This document shows, in pieces, positions 51,188 through 60,278 of a DNA stretch of 64,000 nucleotides (the first letter of the stretch is position 1; each line of letters opens with the position of its first letter). The notes under the pieces were generated by a model. It was not told the origin of the DNA. It searched no databases and worked only from the letters and a program-made list of their open reading frames with translations. Source of the stretch: Streptomyces sp. CHD11 (GTDB taxonomy: Bacteria > Actinomycetota > Actinomycetes > Streptomycetales > Streptomycetaceae); NCBI RefSeq assembly GCF_018638295.1, contig NZ_JABTTS010000006.1, positions 164,981 through 228,980 on the forward strand, written 5' to 3'. The position numbers and the translations under genes were made by a program.

Positions 51188-52351
51188 ATGCGGAACGCGA
51201 CGACGGATCCGGCGCGGGAGCGGCTGCGCAGATGGCGGCTCGTGCTCGGCGGCGACCCGGCCGACGGCACCGGCTGCGAGCTCTCCGGGCGGGACGCCGC
51301 GATGGACGGGACACTCACCGCCCTCTACGGCAAGGACGACCGGCCGCGGACGGGCAGGGACCGTTCGGCGGGGCTCGGGGCCTCGGCGCCGTCGGTGGCC
51401 CGCTGGCTCGGGGACATCCGCGCCTACTTCCCCTCCTCCGTCGTCCAGGTCATGCAGCGCGACGCCATCGACCGGCTCGACCTCGCCGCGCTCCTGCTGG
51501 AACCGGAGATGCTGGAGGCGGTCGAGCCCGACGTCCACCTCGTAAGCACCCTGCTGTCGCTCGACAAGGCCATGCCGGAGACCACGAGGGAGACGGCACG
51601 GGCCGTCGTGCGCAAGGTCGTCCAGGACCTGGAGGAGCGGCTCGCCGCCCGCACCCGGGCCACCCTCACCGGCGCCCTCGACCGCAGCGCCCGCGTCAGC
51701 CGGCCACGCCACCGCGACATCGACTGGAACCGCACGATCGCGGCCAACCTCAAGCACTACCTCCCGGAGCACCGGACGATCGTGCCCGAACGGCTCGTCG
51801 GCTACGGGCACGCCGCGCGGTCGGTGGAGAAGGAGGTCGTCCTCTGCATCGACCAGTCCGGGTCGATGGCCGCGTCCGTCGTGTACGCGTCGGTGTTCGG
51901 GGCGGTGCTCGCGTCCATGCGGTCGGTCGGCACACGGCTGGTCGTCTTCGACACGGAGGTCGCCGACCTCACCGACCAGCTGGACGACCCCGTCGACGTG
52001 CTCTTCGGTACCCGGCTCGGCGGCGGTACGGACATCAACCGGGCGCTCGCGTACTGCCAGTCGCGGATCACCCGCCCGGCGGAGACGGTGGTCGTGCTGA
52101 TCAGCGACCTCTACGAAGGGGGCATCCGCGACGAGATGCTCAAGCGGGTGGCGGCGATGAAGGCGTCGGGGGTGCAGTTCGTGGCGCTGCTCGCGCTGTC
52201 CGACGAAGGGACGCCCGCCTACGACAGGGAGCACGCCGCCGCCCTCGCCGCGCTGGGCACGCCGGCGTTCGCCTGCACACCCGATCTGTTCCCCGAGGTG
52301 ATGGCGGCGGCGATCGGGAAACGGCCGCTGCCGATACCGGACGAGGGCTGA
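51188..52351 (+). CDS. VWA-domain protein
   Basis: 387 aa from ATG 51188, which has the very strong GGGAGGAGGAG; ATG 51155, overlapping the DUF5682 stop (ATGA), is the alternative and would add 11 residues. The N-terminal helical region (1-~210) is followed by a von Willebrand A domain with a full MIDAS: DQSGS (222-226), the Thr in LGGGTDINRAL and the Asp in LISDLYEGG. VWA proteins of this kind are usual partners of MoxR ATPases, which are thought to act on them or deliver metal to them. The last gene of the operon; a 626-bp gap follows. Confidence 0.92.
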   Translation: MRNATTDPARERLRRWRLVLGGDPADGTGCELSGRDAAMDGTLTALYGKDDRPRTGRDRSAGLGASAPSVARWLGDIRAYFPSSVVQVMQRDAIDRLDLAALLLEPEMLEAVEPDVHLVSTLLSLDKAMPETTRETARAVVRKVVQDLEERLAARTRATLTGALDRSARVSRPRHRDIDWNRTIAANLKHYLPEHRTIVPERLVGYGHAARSVEKEVVLCIDQSGSMAASVVYASVFGAVLASMRSVGTRLVVFDTEVADLTDQLDDPVDVLFGTRLGGGTDINRALAYCQSRITRPAETVVVLISDLYEGGIRDEMLKRVAAMKASGVQFVALLALSDEGTPAYDREHAAALAALGTPAFACTPDLFPEVMAAAIGKRPLPIPDEG

Positions 52352-52708
52352 CGGACGGGACGCGAGGCGCGCCCCGACGGCCCCTCCCTCGGCCTCCCGC
52401 CCCTCACCGCGGAGGGGTGCGGGGCGAGACCTGAGCTGCCACTTCCGTGCGGACAATCTCCCCGCCCGGGCGGAAACCGGGGCGGGCCGGCCCTCCGGAG
52501 GCCCGGTTGGCCGTACCCGCGTTCCACCCACTCCTGACTCCCGGGTAACAAAGACTCCGCGGAGGCGTCAGGACCCGGACAGCCGAAAGCCGTCGGCTCG
52601 TCCGGCCGCCTCCTCGCGGAAGGCGACCGGCCCCCCATTGGGGTGAGGGTCCGGTCACCTCACCACCCCGGAAGAGGGCGTCCGTCGCCCCTGCCGGGGC
52701 GCCGCAAA

Positions 52709-52744
52709 GGGCCTCACCGGGTCAACCCCAGCCCGGTGAGGCCC
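52709..52744 (+). terminator. Terminator-like hairpin between the VWA gene and sucC
   Basis: Perfect 13-bp stem GGGCCTCACCGGG (52709-52721) with CCCGGTGAGGCCC (52732-52744) and a 10-nt loop. It is about 360 bp after the VWA stop. Confidence 0.6.
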
Positions 52745-52782
52745 CTCACCTCCGGCACGCCGTGCCGGGGATGTCGGCACCA

Positions 52783-52798
52783 TGTGACAGGTATCACC
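52783..52798 (+). promoter_or_regulatory. Candidate Crp-type site upstream of sucCD
   Basis: TGTGACAGGTATCACC fits TGTGA-N6-TCACA with one mismatch. It lies about 180 bp before the sucC start. Streptomycetes have a Crp homologue with GTG-N8-CAC-type sites; whether it acts here is untested. Confidence 0.35.
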
Positions 52799-52977
52799 GC
52801 TCACGTGTGACCCGCGATTTAGAGAGGTCACCCCTGCGGCGATAACCTGCGAGACGGACATGCCGCGCGCTCGGACACCGTGTGCGCCTCCTTTGTGACA
52901 CAGCGGACGTCACGTTGCCCTTCGCGGCACGCCCACGCACCCAACGACCGCGAGATCACTGATAGGGACGGAAGCGC

Positions 52978-54156
52978 GTGGACCTGTTCGAGTATCAGGC
53001 GAGGGACCTCTTCGCCAAGCACGATGTACCGGTGCTGGCCGGTGAAGTCATCGACACGCCTGAGGCGGCTCGCGCAGCCACTGAGCGTCTCGGTGGCAAG
53101 TCCGTCGTCAAGGCCCAGGTGAAGGTCGGCGGTCGTGGCAAGGCCGGCGGCGTCAAGCTCGCCGCGACCGCGGACGAGGCCGTCGCCCGCGCGACGGACA
53201 TCCTCGGCATGGACATCAAGGGCCACACGGTCCACAAGGTGATGATCGCCGAGACGGCCCCGGAGATCCTGGAGGAGTACTACGTCTCCTTCCTCCTCGA
53301 CCGTGCCAACCGCACCTTCCTCTCCATCGCCTCCGTCGAGGGCGGCATGGACATCGAGGAGGTGGCGGCCAACCGTCCGGAGGCCGTCGCCAAGACCCCG
53401 ATCGACGCCAACGAGGGTGTGACCCCCGCCAAGGCCCGTGAGATCGTCGAGGCCGCGCACTTCCCGGCCGAGGTCGCCGACAAGGTCGCCGACGTCCTGG
53501 TCACCCTGTGGAAGACCTTCGTCGCCGAGGACGCGCTCCTCGTCGAGGTCAACCCGCTGGCCAAGGTCGCGTCCGGCGACGTCCTCGCCCTGGACGGCAA
53601 GGTCTCCCTGGACGAGAACGCCGAGTTCCGCCAGCCGGAGCACGAGGCCCTCCAGGACAAGGCCGCGGCCAACCCGCTCGAGGCCGCTGCCAAGGAGAAG
53701 AACCTCAACTACGTCAAGCTCGACGGTGAGGTCGGCATCATCGGCAACGGCGCGGGTCTCGTCATGAGCACCCTGGACGTCGTCGCCTACGCCGGTGAGG
53801 CGCACGGCGGCGTCAAGCCCGCCAACTTCCTCGACATCGGTGGCGGCGCCTCCGCCGCCGTCATGGCGAACGGCCTGGAGATCATCCTCGGCGACCCGGA
53901 CGTCAAGTCCGTCTTCGTCAACGTCTTCGGCGGCATCACCGCCTGCGACGAGGTCGCCAACGGCATCGTGCAGGCGCTCCAGCTGCTCGCGGACAAGGGC
54001 GAGGAAGTCACCAAGCCCCTCGTCGTCCGCCTCGACGGCAACAACGCCGAGCTGGGTCGCAAGATCCTCTCCGACGCCAACCACCCGCTGGTGCAGCGCG
54101 TGGACACCATGGACGGCGCGGCCGACAAGGCCGCCGAGCTCGCGGCCGCGAAGTAA
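52978..54156 (+). CDS. sucC: Succinyl-CoA synthetase (ADP-forming) beta subunit
   Basis: 392 aa. Forms succinyl-CoA synthetase with SucD, the substrate-level phosphorylation step of the TCA cycle. ATP-grasp domain with [18 protein letters not shown] near the start, VEVNPLAK, and the CoA-ligase-like C-terminal part [20 protein letters not shown] start with GGAAG at 5 bp. sucD follows 21 bp later, same operon. The actinobacterial order sucC-sucD-...-perM-purN-purH is kept. Confidence 0.96.
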   Translation: MDLFEYQARDLFAKHDVPVLAGEVIDTPEAARAATERLGGKSVVKAQVKVGGRGKAGGVKLAATADEAVARATDILGMDIKGHTVHKVMIAETAPEILEEYYVSFLLDRANRTFLSIASVEGGMDIEEVAANRPEAVAKTPIDANEGVTPAKAREIVEAAHFPAEVADKVADVLVTLWKTFVAEDALLVEVNPLAKVASGDVLALDGKVSLDENAEFRQPEHEALQDKAAANPLEAAAKEKNLNYVKLDGEVGIIGNGAGLVMSTLDVVAYAGEAHGGVKPANFLDIGGGASAAVMANGLEIILGDPDVKSVFVNVFGGITACDEVANGIVQALQLLADKGEEVTKPLVVRLDGNNAELGRKILSDANHPLVQRVDTMDGAADKAAELAAAK

Positions 54157-54177
54157 GGGACGAGGGACAGAACAGCC

Positions 54178-55062
54178 ATGGCTATCTTCCTCAACAAGGA
54201 ATCCAAGGTCATCGTCCAGGGCATGACCGGTGCCACGGGCATGAAGCACACCAAGCTCATGCTGGCCGACGGCACGAACATCGTCGGCGGCGTGAACCCC
54301 CGCAAGGCGGGCACGTCGGTCGACATCGACGGCAACGACATCCCGGTCTTCGGCACGGTCGCCGAGGCGATGGAGAAGACGGGCGCCAACGTGTCCGTGC
54401 TCTTCGTCCCGCCGGCCTTCGCCAAGTCCGCCGTCGTCGAGGCCATCGACGCGGCGATCCCGCTCGCGGTCGTCATCACCGAGGGCATCGCGGTGCACGA
54501 CTCCGCGGCGTTCTACGCGTACGCGGTGGAGAAGGGCAACAAGACCCGGATCATCGGCCCGAACTGCCCGGGTCTGATCACCCCCGGCCAGTCGAACGCC
54601 GGCATCATCCCGGGCGACATCACCAAGCCGGGCCGTATCGGCCTGGTGTCGAAGTCCGGCACGCTGACGTACCAGATGATGTACGAGCTGCGTGACATCG
54701 GCTTCTCCTCGGCCGTGGGCATCGGCGGCGACCCGGTCATCGGCACCACGCACATCGACGCGCTCGCCGCGTTCGAGGCCGACCCCGACACCGACCTGAT
54801 CGTGATGATCGGTGAGATCGGCGGCGACGCCGAGGAGCGGGCCGCGGCCTACATCGCGGAGAACGTGAAGAAGCCGGTCGTCGGCTACGTCGCGGGCTTC
54901 ACCGCGCCCGAGGGCAAGACCATGGGCCACGCCGGCGCCATCGTCTCCGGCTCCTCCGGCACGGCCGCCGCGAAGAAGGAGGCCCTCGAGGCCGCCGGCG
55001 TCAAGGTCGGCAAGACGCCGACCGAGACGGCCAAGCTGGCGCGCGCGATCCTCGCCGGCTGA
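54178..55062 (+). CDS. sucD: Succinyl-CoA synthetase alpha subunit
   Basis: 294 aa. CoA-binding Rossmann domain ([19 protein letters not shown]) and the catalytic domain with the phosphorylated histidine in [12 protein letters not shown] (H251). [12 protein letters not shown] is the ATP/CoA-ligase signature. ATG with GAGGG upstream. Works with SucC; the enzyme links to the 2-oxoglutarate dehydrogenase whose E2/E3 lie at the start of this window. A terminator hairpin follows. Confidence 0.96.
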   Translation: MAIFLNKESKVIVQGMTGATGMKHTKLMLADGTNIVGGVNPRKAGTSVDIDGNDIPVFGTVAEAMEKTGANVSVLFVPPAFAKSAVVEAIDAAIPLAVVITEGIAVHDSAAFYAYAVEKGNKTRIIGPNCPGLITPGQSNAGIIPGDITKPGRIGLVSKSGTLTYQMMYELRDIGFSSAVGIGGDPVIGTTHIDALAAFEADPDTDLIVMIGEIGGDAEERAAAYIAENVKKPVVGYVAGFTAPEGKTMGHAGAIVSGSSGTAAAKKEALEAAGVKVGKTPTETAKLARAILAG

Positions 55063-55086
55063 GTCCCCGGCGCGACGCACCGTACG

Positions 55087-55123
55087 GGTGGGCCCGTTCC
55101 CCGCACCCGGGGGCGGGCCCACC
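55087..55123 (+). terminator. Terminator of sucCD
   Basis: Stem GGTGGGCCCG (55087-55096) with CGGGCCCACC (55114-55123); the loop has further pairing CCCCG/CGGGG. About 25 bp beyond the sucD stop. Confidence 0.7.
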
Positions 55124-55232
55124 GTCGTTTCCCCGTCCGCGACGGACCCGCCGCGGCCCCCAGCTCCTGGGTCCCGCCGTCGTCGCCCTCGCGCGCAGGC
55201 GCTCCCGGGTGATCGCGCGGGCCGGGAGCGGC

Positions 55233-56525
55233 TCACCCCGCCCGTGGTGTCAGCCGCTGCGGTCCTCGCGGCAGCTCCTCACGCAGCCGGTCCCGCAGCT
55301 CACGCTGCTCGTCCGACAGTGAGCCGGGCGCCACGCGTGGCGGAACGCCCTGGACCTTCTCGCCCGGCGGCACCGGCGGCCGGTAGCCGGTGGGCGCCGT
55401 GTACAGGGTGAGGGTGGTGGCGCCGATCAGAACGGCCGTGAAGGTGATGGCGGCGTGGGTCCACAGGCGTGCCCGGCGTTCGCTGCCGCCGCGTACCTCC
55501 GGCGGCTCGGCCGCTCGCAGCCGCCCGGTGGAGGCCAGCTCGGCCAGCCGGTGGTGCAGCTCCCGCGGATCCGACAGGCCGGGCAGCCGGGCGGCGACGG
55601 TCTCCCGGGCGTGTGTCAGCCGACCGGCCGCCGCCCGGGTGCTGGCCTCCGTCTCCGCCGCCGTCTCCGGCAGGCCGAGGCCGATCCCGTCGTACAGCAA
55701 CAGCGTGCGGCGGTAGGGCGGTGGCAGGCGCAGCAGTACCTCCATGAGCGCACGGGCGTCGTCATCGGGCGGCGGCGGTTCCGGCTGCCGGTGGCGGCGC
55801 CGGAAGCGGTGCCAGGGGGAGAGCGCCCACTCGTGCGCCGCGGCGCGTACCCAGCCGGCCGGGTCCGGGTCCCGGGCCACCTCGGGCCAGCGGTCCCAGG
55901 CCTGGTGGAAGGCGCGCTCCACCGCCTCGCGGGCGAGGTCGCGACGGCCGCTGAGCAGATACGTCTGCCGGACGAGGGCGGGGGCGCAGTAGGAGTACAG
56001 GGCATCGAAGGCCTGAGCGGGTGTCAGGCCTTCGCGGTCCGGCTCCTCCTCGGCGATCCGCGCGGGCGGGGGCGCCTGCGCGAACGCGCCGGGATCCGGC
56101 TCCACCGCCGCGGAGTCGTGGCCGCCACCGCCCGGCCCGTCCAGACACACCGTCACCACCGCGGTGGCCTCCTTCTGCTGACGACTGCTACGACTGCGAC
56201 GACTGCGACTCGGGACAGAAACCTCAGCGTTCCCGGCACCGGCACCGGCACCGGCACCCGTACCCGTACCCGTACCCGTACCGGTCTCCGCCCCGGCCGG
56301 GTCGTCGGCCGGGGCTTCCGCCGGCGCGGCCAGGCCGGCCAGCAGCTTCGCGTACGCCTCCCGGTTCCGCCCGCGCGGTGTGCTGCGGCCGGACTCCCAC
56401 GAACGCACGGTCTCCGGCCGTACGCCCATGCGTGCGGCGAGCTGAGCCCGCGTCAGGGCGCCCGCCTCGCGCAGGCGTCGGCGTTCCCCTGGGGGAGGGA
56501 GCGGGGTGGCGGGGCTCCGCGTCAC
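55233..56525 (-). CDS. XRE-HTH and sigma-70-like fusion with a C-terminal membrane anchor
   Basis: 430 aa from GTG 56525, with GGAGGGG upstream. Residues ~18-60 form an XRE-type HTH (LTRAQLAARMGVRPETVRSW). A TG/AG-repeat linker (81-98) follows, then a sigma-region-2-like segment (~171-245, AFHQAWDRWPEVARDPDPAG), a sigma-region-4-like segment (~258-315, LLRLPPPYRRTLLLYDGIG) and one membrane helix (~355-376), ending in an outside tail with Glu/Arg helices. It resembles an ECF sigma factor with an N-terminal repressor-type HTH and its own membrane tether. It is divergent from perM. The target genes are unknown; self or perM control is possible. Confidence 0.8.
   Translation of the reverse strand: MTRSPATPLPPPGERRRLREAGALTRAQLAARMGVRPETVRSWESGRSTPRGRNREAYAKLLAGLAAPAEAPADDPAGAETGTGTGTGTGAGAGAGAGNAEVSVPSRSRRSRSSRQQKEATAVVTVCLDGPGGGGHDSAAVEPDPGAFAQAPPPARIAEEEPDREGLTPAQAFDALYSYCAPALVRQTYLLSGRRDLAREAVERAFHQAWDRWPEVARDPDPAGWVRAAAHEWALSPWHRFRRRHRQPEPPPPDDDARALMEVLLRLPPPYRRTLLLYDGIGLGLPETAAETEASTRAAAGRLTHARETVAARLPGLSDPRELHHRLAELASTGRLRAAEPPEVRGGSERRARLWTHAAITFTAVLIGATTLTLYTAPTGYRPPVPPGEKVQGVPPRVAPGSLSDEQRELRDRLREELPRGPQRLTPRAG
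56232..56285. repeat. Hexanucleotide microsatellite inside the regulator gene
   Basis: Runs of CACCGG and CCCGTA units (about four each) encode the TGTGTGTGAGAGAGAG linker between the HTH and sigma-like parts. Unit size is a multiple of three, so copy changes keep the frame and only alter linker length. Confidence 0.8.
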
Positions 56526-56621
56526 CGGGCACCCCTCCGTATGAAAAAGTACATAAACATATATTGAGCGACACAGCCGGGCTTTGCCCGTTACGCCGGG
56601 AAAGCGCGTGTCGTTGGGAGC
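56526..56621. promoter_or_regulatory. Divergent promoter region with an AT-rich tract
   Basis: 96 bp between the sigma-like regulator and perM. Bases 56541-56566 (ATGAAAAAGTACATAAACAT and on) form the most AT-rich stretch nearby. It lies within 50 bp of both starts and could carry overlapping promoters or a binding site for an AT-preferring protein such as Lsr2. Confidence 0.45.
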
Positions 56622-58337
56622 ATGGCGGGTGTGATCCAGATGACCGCCCGCCCCACGACACCGGCCACCTTGCTCTCCCGGCTGCGTGACCGCACACCCG
56701 GGCTCGCCGCCGGCCTGCTCGGCGGAGCCCTCGCGGCCGTGCTCGGGCTCGCCGCGTTCACCGTGCTCGTGATGCTGTTGTGGGTCAGCTCCCCCTACCC
56801 GGACAGCGGTCCCGGCGGTGCCCTGCACATCGCCGCGGCGCTCTGGCTGCTCGCGCACGGCGCGGACCTGGTCCGCGCCGACACCCTCTCCGGCGTGCCC
56901 GCCCCCCTCGGCCTGTCCCCGTTGCTGCTGCTAGCGCTGCCGGTGTGGCTGCTGCACCGCGCGGCCCGTGACGCCGCGGACGGGGACGCGGGCGACGAGG
57001 CCCCGCTGGTCCCCGGCCGTACGGCGCTGTCGGGTGTCGTCCTCGGCTACCTCGCCGTCGCCGCGCCCACCGCGCTCTACGCCGCCGGCGGCGCACTGCG
57101 GCCCGCCTGGGTGTGGACCGGGGTGTGCGTGTCCCTGGTCGCCGTGCTGGCCGCCGGGGCGGGGGTGTGGTCCGCGTACGGCCGGCCGAGCGGACCCCTG
57201 GAGCGGTTGCTGGGCCGGGTGCTGCCGAGGCGGGTACGCCATCTGGTCCTCGGGCCCGACGGCCGCCCCGGCGTCGCGGCGCGCGCGGCGGTGGCCGGGG
57301 CGACGGTGCTCGCCGGCGGCGGGGCGCTGCTCCTCGCGGTGTCACTGGCCTGGCACGCGGGGGAGACCCGGACGGCGTTCCTGCGGCTGACCGAGGGCTG
57401 GTCGGGATGGCTGGCGGTGCTGCTGCTCTGCGCAGCGCTGGCGCCGAACGCCGCCGTATGGGCCGCGGCCTACGCCCTCGGGCCCGGCTTCCTCCTCGGC
57501 GACGGCATCCTGGTCACCCCGCTCGCCGCCGCCTCCGCGCCGCTGCTGCCGCCGTTCCCGTTGCTCGCGGCGGTCCCCGGCGCGGGGGCGGGGACGCCGG
57601 TGAACTGGGCGGCGGGGGTGGTGCCGCTGACGGCCGGGGTCGTGACGGGATGGTTCGTGGGCCGGGGCGCCACGATCAGCGGACGGGCGCCGGCCCCCGT
57701 ATGGAGGCCGGGCCGGACGGCCGGCGCGGCGGCCCTGGCGGCCGTGCTCTGCGCCGCCCTGATGGCCGTCCTCGCCGCGCTCGCGGGCGGCCCGCTGGGC
57801 GTGGCGGCGCTCTCCCGGTTCGGCCCGGTGTGGTGGCAGGTGGGCGCCGCGGCACTGGTGTGGATCGGCGTGACGGCGATCGCGTCATCGCTGGCGGTAC
57901 GGGCCTGGCGCGCCCGCCCGCTCGCCCGCACCCCGGTGGGACTCGTCCCGGGGCCAGGCGTCCCGGACGGCGGCGGGCTCCGGCCCTCCCGCTCCGGCAC
58001 CGCGACCGGGAGGAAGACGACGCCCCGGACCGCGCCACGACAGCCGACGCCCCGCGACGAGCCGTTCCTGTTTCTCGACGGTGTCCGCGACGGCGAACCG
58101 GGCAGGGCACAGGCGGACCCCGCCCCGGACGAGCCCTTCCTGCTCCTCGACCACGACGTGCTCGGCATCACGCGTGACCACGTGCCCGACGCCGGACCGC
58201 CCGCTCAGCCCGGTCCTCCTGCCGCCCGGCCGGGGACGCCCTTCGCGGGCCGGGGCGACGCGGACCGGGCGCGTGCCGAAGACGCTGTCCCGTGGTGGGG
58301 ACCGGAGGAAGGCGACGAGGGCTCCGGGCGCGGGTGA
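56622..58337 (+). CDS. perM: PerM-like integral membrane protein (DUF6350 family)
   Basis: 571 aa from ATG 56622; GTG 56631 or ATG 56640 may be the true start, because GGGAG lies too close to 56622. Around ten to twelve hydrophobic segments (from [20 protein letters not shown] on) make up the first ~430 residues, with motifs [20 protein letters not shown] and [15 protein letters not shown] typical of the family. The C-terminal ~140 residues are cytoplasmic, Pro/Asp-rich, with repeated [16 protein letters not shown]. Mycobacterial PerM (Rv0955) is a divisome-linked membrane protein located between sucCD and purNH; position and layout match here. Confidence 0.82.
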   Translation: MAGVIQMTARPTTPATLLSRLRDRTPGLAAGLLGGALAAVLGLAAFTVLVMLLWVSSPYPDSGPGGALHIAAALWLLAHGADLVRADTLSGVPAPLGLSPLLLLALPVWLLHRAARDAADGDAGDEAPLVPGRTALSGVVLGYLAVAAPTALYAAGGALRPAWVWTGVCVSLVAVLAAGAGVWSAYGRPSGPLERLLGRVLPRRVRHLVLGPDGRPGVAARAAVAGATVLAGGGALLLAVSLAWHAGETRTAFLRLTEGWSGWLAVLLLCAALAPNAAVWAAAYALGPGFLLGDGILVTPLAAASAPLLPPFPLLAAVPGAGAGTPVNWAAGVVPLTAGVVTGWFVGRGATISGRAPAPVWRPGRTAGAAALAAVLCAALMAVLAALAGGPLGVAALSRFGPVWWQVGAAALVWIGVTAIASSLAVRAWRARPLARTPVGLVPGPGVPDGGGLRPSRSGTATGRKTTPRTAPRQPTPRDEPFLFLDGVRDGEPGRAQADPAPDEPFLLLDHDVLGITRDHVPDAGPPAQPGPPAARPGTPFAGRGDADRARAEDAVPWWGPEEGDEGSGRG

Positions 58338-58452
58338 CGGAGACGGGCCGGGCGCGGCTCGGGGGAGCCGGTGACCTGGCGGGCGTGCCGACGGGTCACC
58401 CCGCGCCGATCGGCCGCCCGACGGTTTCGGCGGCGGCCTCAGACACGGGCGG

Positions 58453-59250
58453 TCACTCGTCGCCCAGGAGGCCGCGGAGTTCCTCCGGGAGGAGGTCGGC
58501 GCAGCCCTGGCGGGCCTGCTGGGTGAGGGAGTCGTTTCTACAGGTGTAGTAGTCGCTGTAGACCAGCTGGGCCGTGAAGGACGCGGCGACCAGGGCCAGT
58601 GCCAGGGACGCCGTGACCAGGCCGCTCACCGCGGCCGTCGTCTGCGGGCGGCCCTTCTGCTCGGGCGCCGGGGAGTCCGGGTCCTGTCCGCGGGGCTTGG
58701 CGCGCAGGGCGCTGATGGACCAGTACATGGCGAGCGCGCCGAGCAGCAGCGCGACGTAGGGCCAGCTGAAGAGGGCGAAGAAGAAGGCCCACATGCCGCA
58801 CAGCAGGGCATAACGCGCCCGGCGCTGGGACGGGTCCGTGGGGTCCCACCGGGGGCCCGGGGTCTGAGGACCGGGCCCCTGGCCGCCCTCGGGGCGCGGC
58901 CGGTCACCGAAGCCGCCGGAGGAGCGGCCCGGCTGACGGTCGCTCCAGTTCCCGCCCCAGGGAGAGCGGCCGCCGCCCTCCCCGCCCTCCCCGCCCGAGG
59001 GGTGCCTCGGCTGCCACGGCCGGTCCGGAGTCCCCTCCGGCGGCGGCGCGAACGGGTTGTCTTCCTGGGAGCCCTGGGAGCCCTGGGAGCCCTCGGAGTC
59101 GTGGGCGCCGCGTCCGTCGTCGCCGCTGCCCCCGCCCCTGGGGGCGCCGGGCGGTGAGGCGGGGCGCTCCCGCAGCAGCACGGCGCCACGCTCCCCTCCC
59201 TGGGCCGACTGCTGGGGGAACATGAGGAATCGCAGGCTGCGGTCCGGCAT
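58453..59250 (-). CDS. Membrane protein with two C-terminal helices and a Gly/Pro-rich N-terminus
   Basis: 265 aa from ATG 59250 (GGGGAAG upstream). Residues 1-~145 are Gly/Pro/Ser/Gln-rich and disordered, including a GSQGSQGSQ run from a GGGAGCCCT repeat. Two or three membrane helices follow (about 153-180, [20 protein letters not shown], and ~208-230). A short tail ends with Cys-containing [20 protein letters not shown] outside the membrane. No function known. It is convergent with perM and divergent from purN. Confidence 0.75.
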   Translation of the reverse strand: MPDRSLRFLMFPQQSAQGGERGAVLLRERPASPPGAPRGGGSGDDGRGAHDSEGSQGSQGSQEDNPFAPPPEGTPDRPWQPRHPSGGEGGEGGGRSPWGGNWSDRQPGRSSGGFGDRPRPEGGQGPGPQTPGPRWDPTDPSQRRARYALLCGMWAFFFALFSWPYVALLLGALAMYWSISALRAKPRGQDPDSPAPEQKGRPQTTAAVSGLVTASLALALVAASFTAQLVYSDYYTCRNDSLTQQARQGCADLLPEELRGLLGDE

Positions 59251-59639
59251 CAAGTGAGCGTCTTCCCCTTTATGAAGCACGGCGTGGTCCGGCGCGACCG
59301 CCTCGCACGACGTATACGACTACGACTGAGCTGTGAGCTGGCGCGTTCCCGCCGGCTCCGCGCGGCCGGGTCCGTCTTCCTGTGAACGTCCGGTGCGCGG
59401 TTCACGTTCCCGCTCCCACCCGGCGTCCCCAGTACCGGCTTACCCGGACCGGCTCGACCCAGACGCTACCTTCCGGCCACGCCCCCGTCCCGTGGGGGGC
59501 CGTCCGGTGTGCCGGTATCGTTGCTGACGGTCGGCCGCTTCGTAGGCTTCCCCGTATCCGGGGGCGCGAAGCATTCGTATGAATGTACAAAGCTCTGTGC
59601 CGCCGACCGTGCAGACGCTTCCCGAGAAAGGGCCCCACC
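59251..59639. other. Upstream region of purN
   Basis: 389 bp without a gene. A promoter candidate is TTGCTG (59521-59526), 16 bp, TAGGCT (59543-59548), about 90 bp before purN. A short inverted repeat GCATTCGTATGAATG (59570-59584 region) lies between it and the start. No known purine riboswitch features seen. Confidence 0.45.
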
Positions 59640-60278
59640 GTGGCCGCCAAGCCCGTGGCCGAGCGCGCCAGGCGTCTCGTCGTGCTGGTCTCCGGATCCG
59701 GCACCAATCTCCAGGCGCTCCTCGACGAGATCGCCGCCACCGGCGCCGAGGCGTACGGCGCCGAGATCGTGGCCGTCGGCGCCGACCGTGAGGGCATCGA
59801 GGGGCTGGCCCGCGCCGAGCGTGCCGGGCTGCCGACCTTCGTGTGCAAGGTCAGGGACTACCCGACCCGACAGGCGTGGGACGCGGCGCTCGCCGAGGCC
59901 GTCGACGCCCACGGGCCCGACCTCGTGGTGTCCGCCGGGTTCATGAAGATCGTGGGCAAGGAGTTCCTCGCACGCTTCGGCGGGCGGTTCGTCAACACCC
60001 ATCCCGCCCTGCTGCCCAGTTTCCCCGGAGCCCACGGCGTACGGGACGCGCTCGCGTACGGCGCGAGGGTCACCGGCTGCACCGTCCACTTCGTCGACGA
60101 CGGCGTCGACACCGGGCCGATCATCGCGCAGGGCGTGGTGGAGGTCCGGGACGAGGACGACGAGAGCGCTCTGCACGAGCGCATCAAGGACGTCGAGCGA
60201 AGGCTGCTCGTCGAGGTCGTGGGGCGGCTCGCCCGCAACGGCTATCGCATTGAGGGACGAAAGGTAGTTATCCAGTGA
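59640..60278 (+). CDS. purN: Phosphoribosylglycinamide formyltransferase
   Basis: 212 aa from GTG 59640 with AAAGGG 8 bp upstream. Folate-dependent GAR transformylase, purine step 3. Motifs: [16 protein letters not shown] (phosphate binding), [15 protein letters not shown] with the catalytic Asn-His pair, and [18 protein letters not shown] with the catalytic Asp. Its stop overlaps the purH start (GTGA), so the two are coupled. Confidence 0.95.
   Translation: MAAKPVAERARRLVVLVSGSGTNLQALLDEIAATGAEAYGAEIVAVGADREGIEGLARAERAGLPTFVCKVRDYPTRQAWDAALAEAVDAHGPDLVVSAGFMKIVGKEFLARFGGRFVNTHPALLPSFPGAHGVRDALAYGARVTGCTVHFVDDGVDTGPIIAQGVVEVRDEDDESALHERIKDVERRLLVEVVGRLARNGYRIEGRKVVIQ

Larger units (their letters stand above)
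52352..52977. other. Long intergenic region before sucC
   Basis: 626 bp without a gene I can support; reading frames lack ribosome binding sites and are typical high-GC accidents. It holds a terminator-like hairpin (52709-52744), a candidate Crp-type site (52783-52798), and the sucC promoter region. Confidence 0.6.

Noticed and set aside
52352..52900. Small genes in the gap before sucC (for example minus-strand frames at 52404-52658 and 52655-52861)
   Set aside because: No ribosome binding sites, no family resemblance, and overlap with a hairpin and promoter elements.
52828..55236. 802-residue open frame on the minus strand
   Set aside because: It is antisense to sucC and sucD over nearly all its length and consists of low-information Asp/Gly/Val/Arg-rich text. 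This is a normal high-GC shadow.
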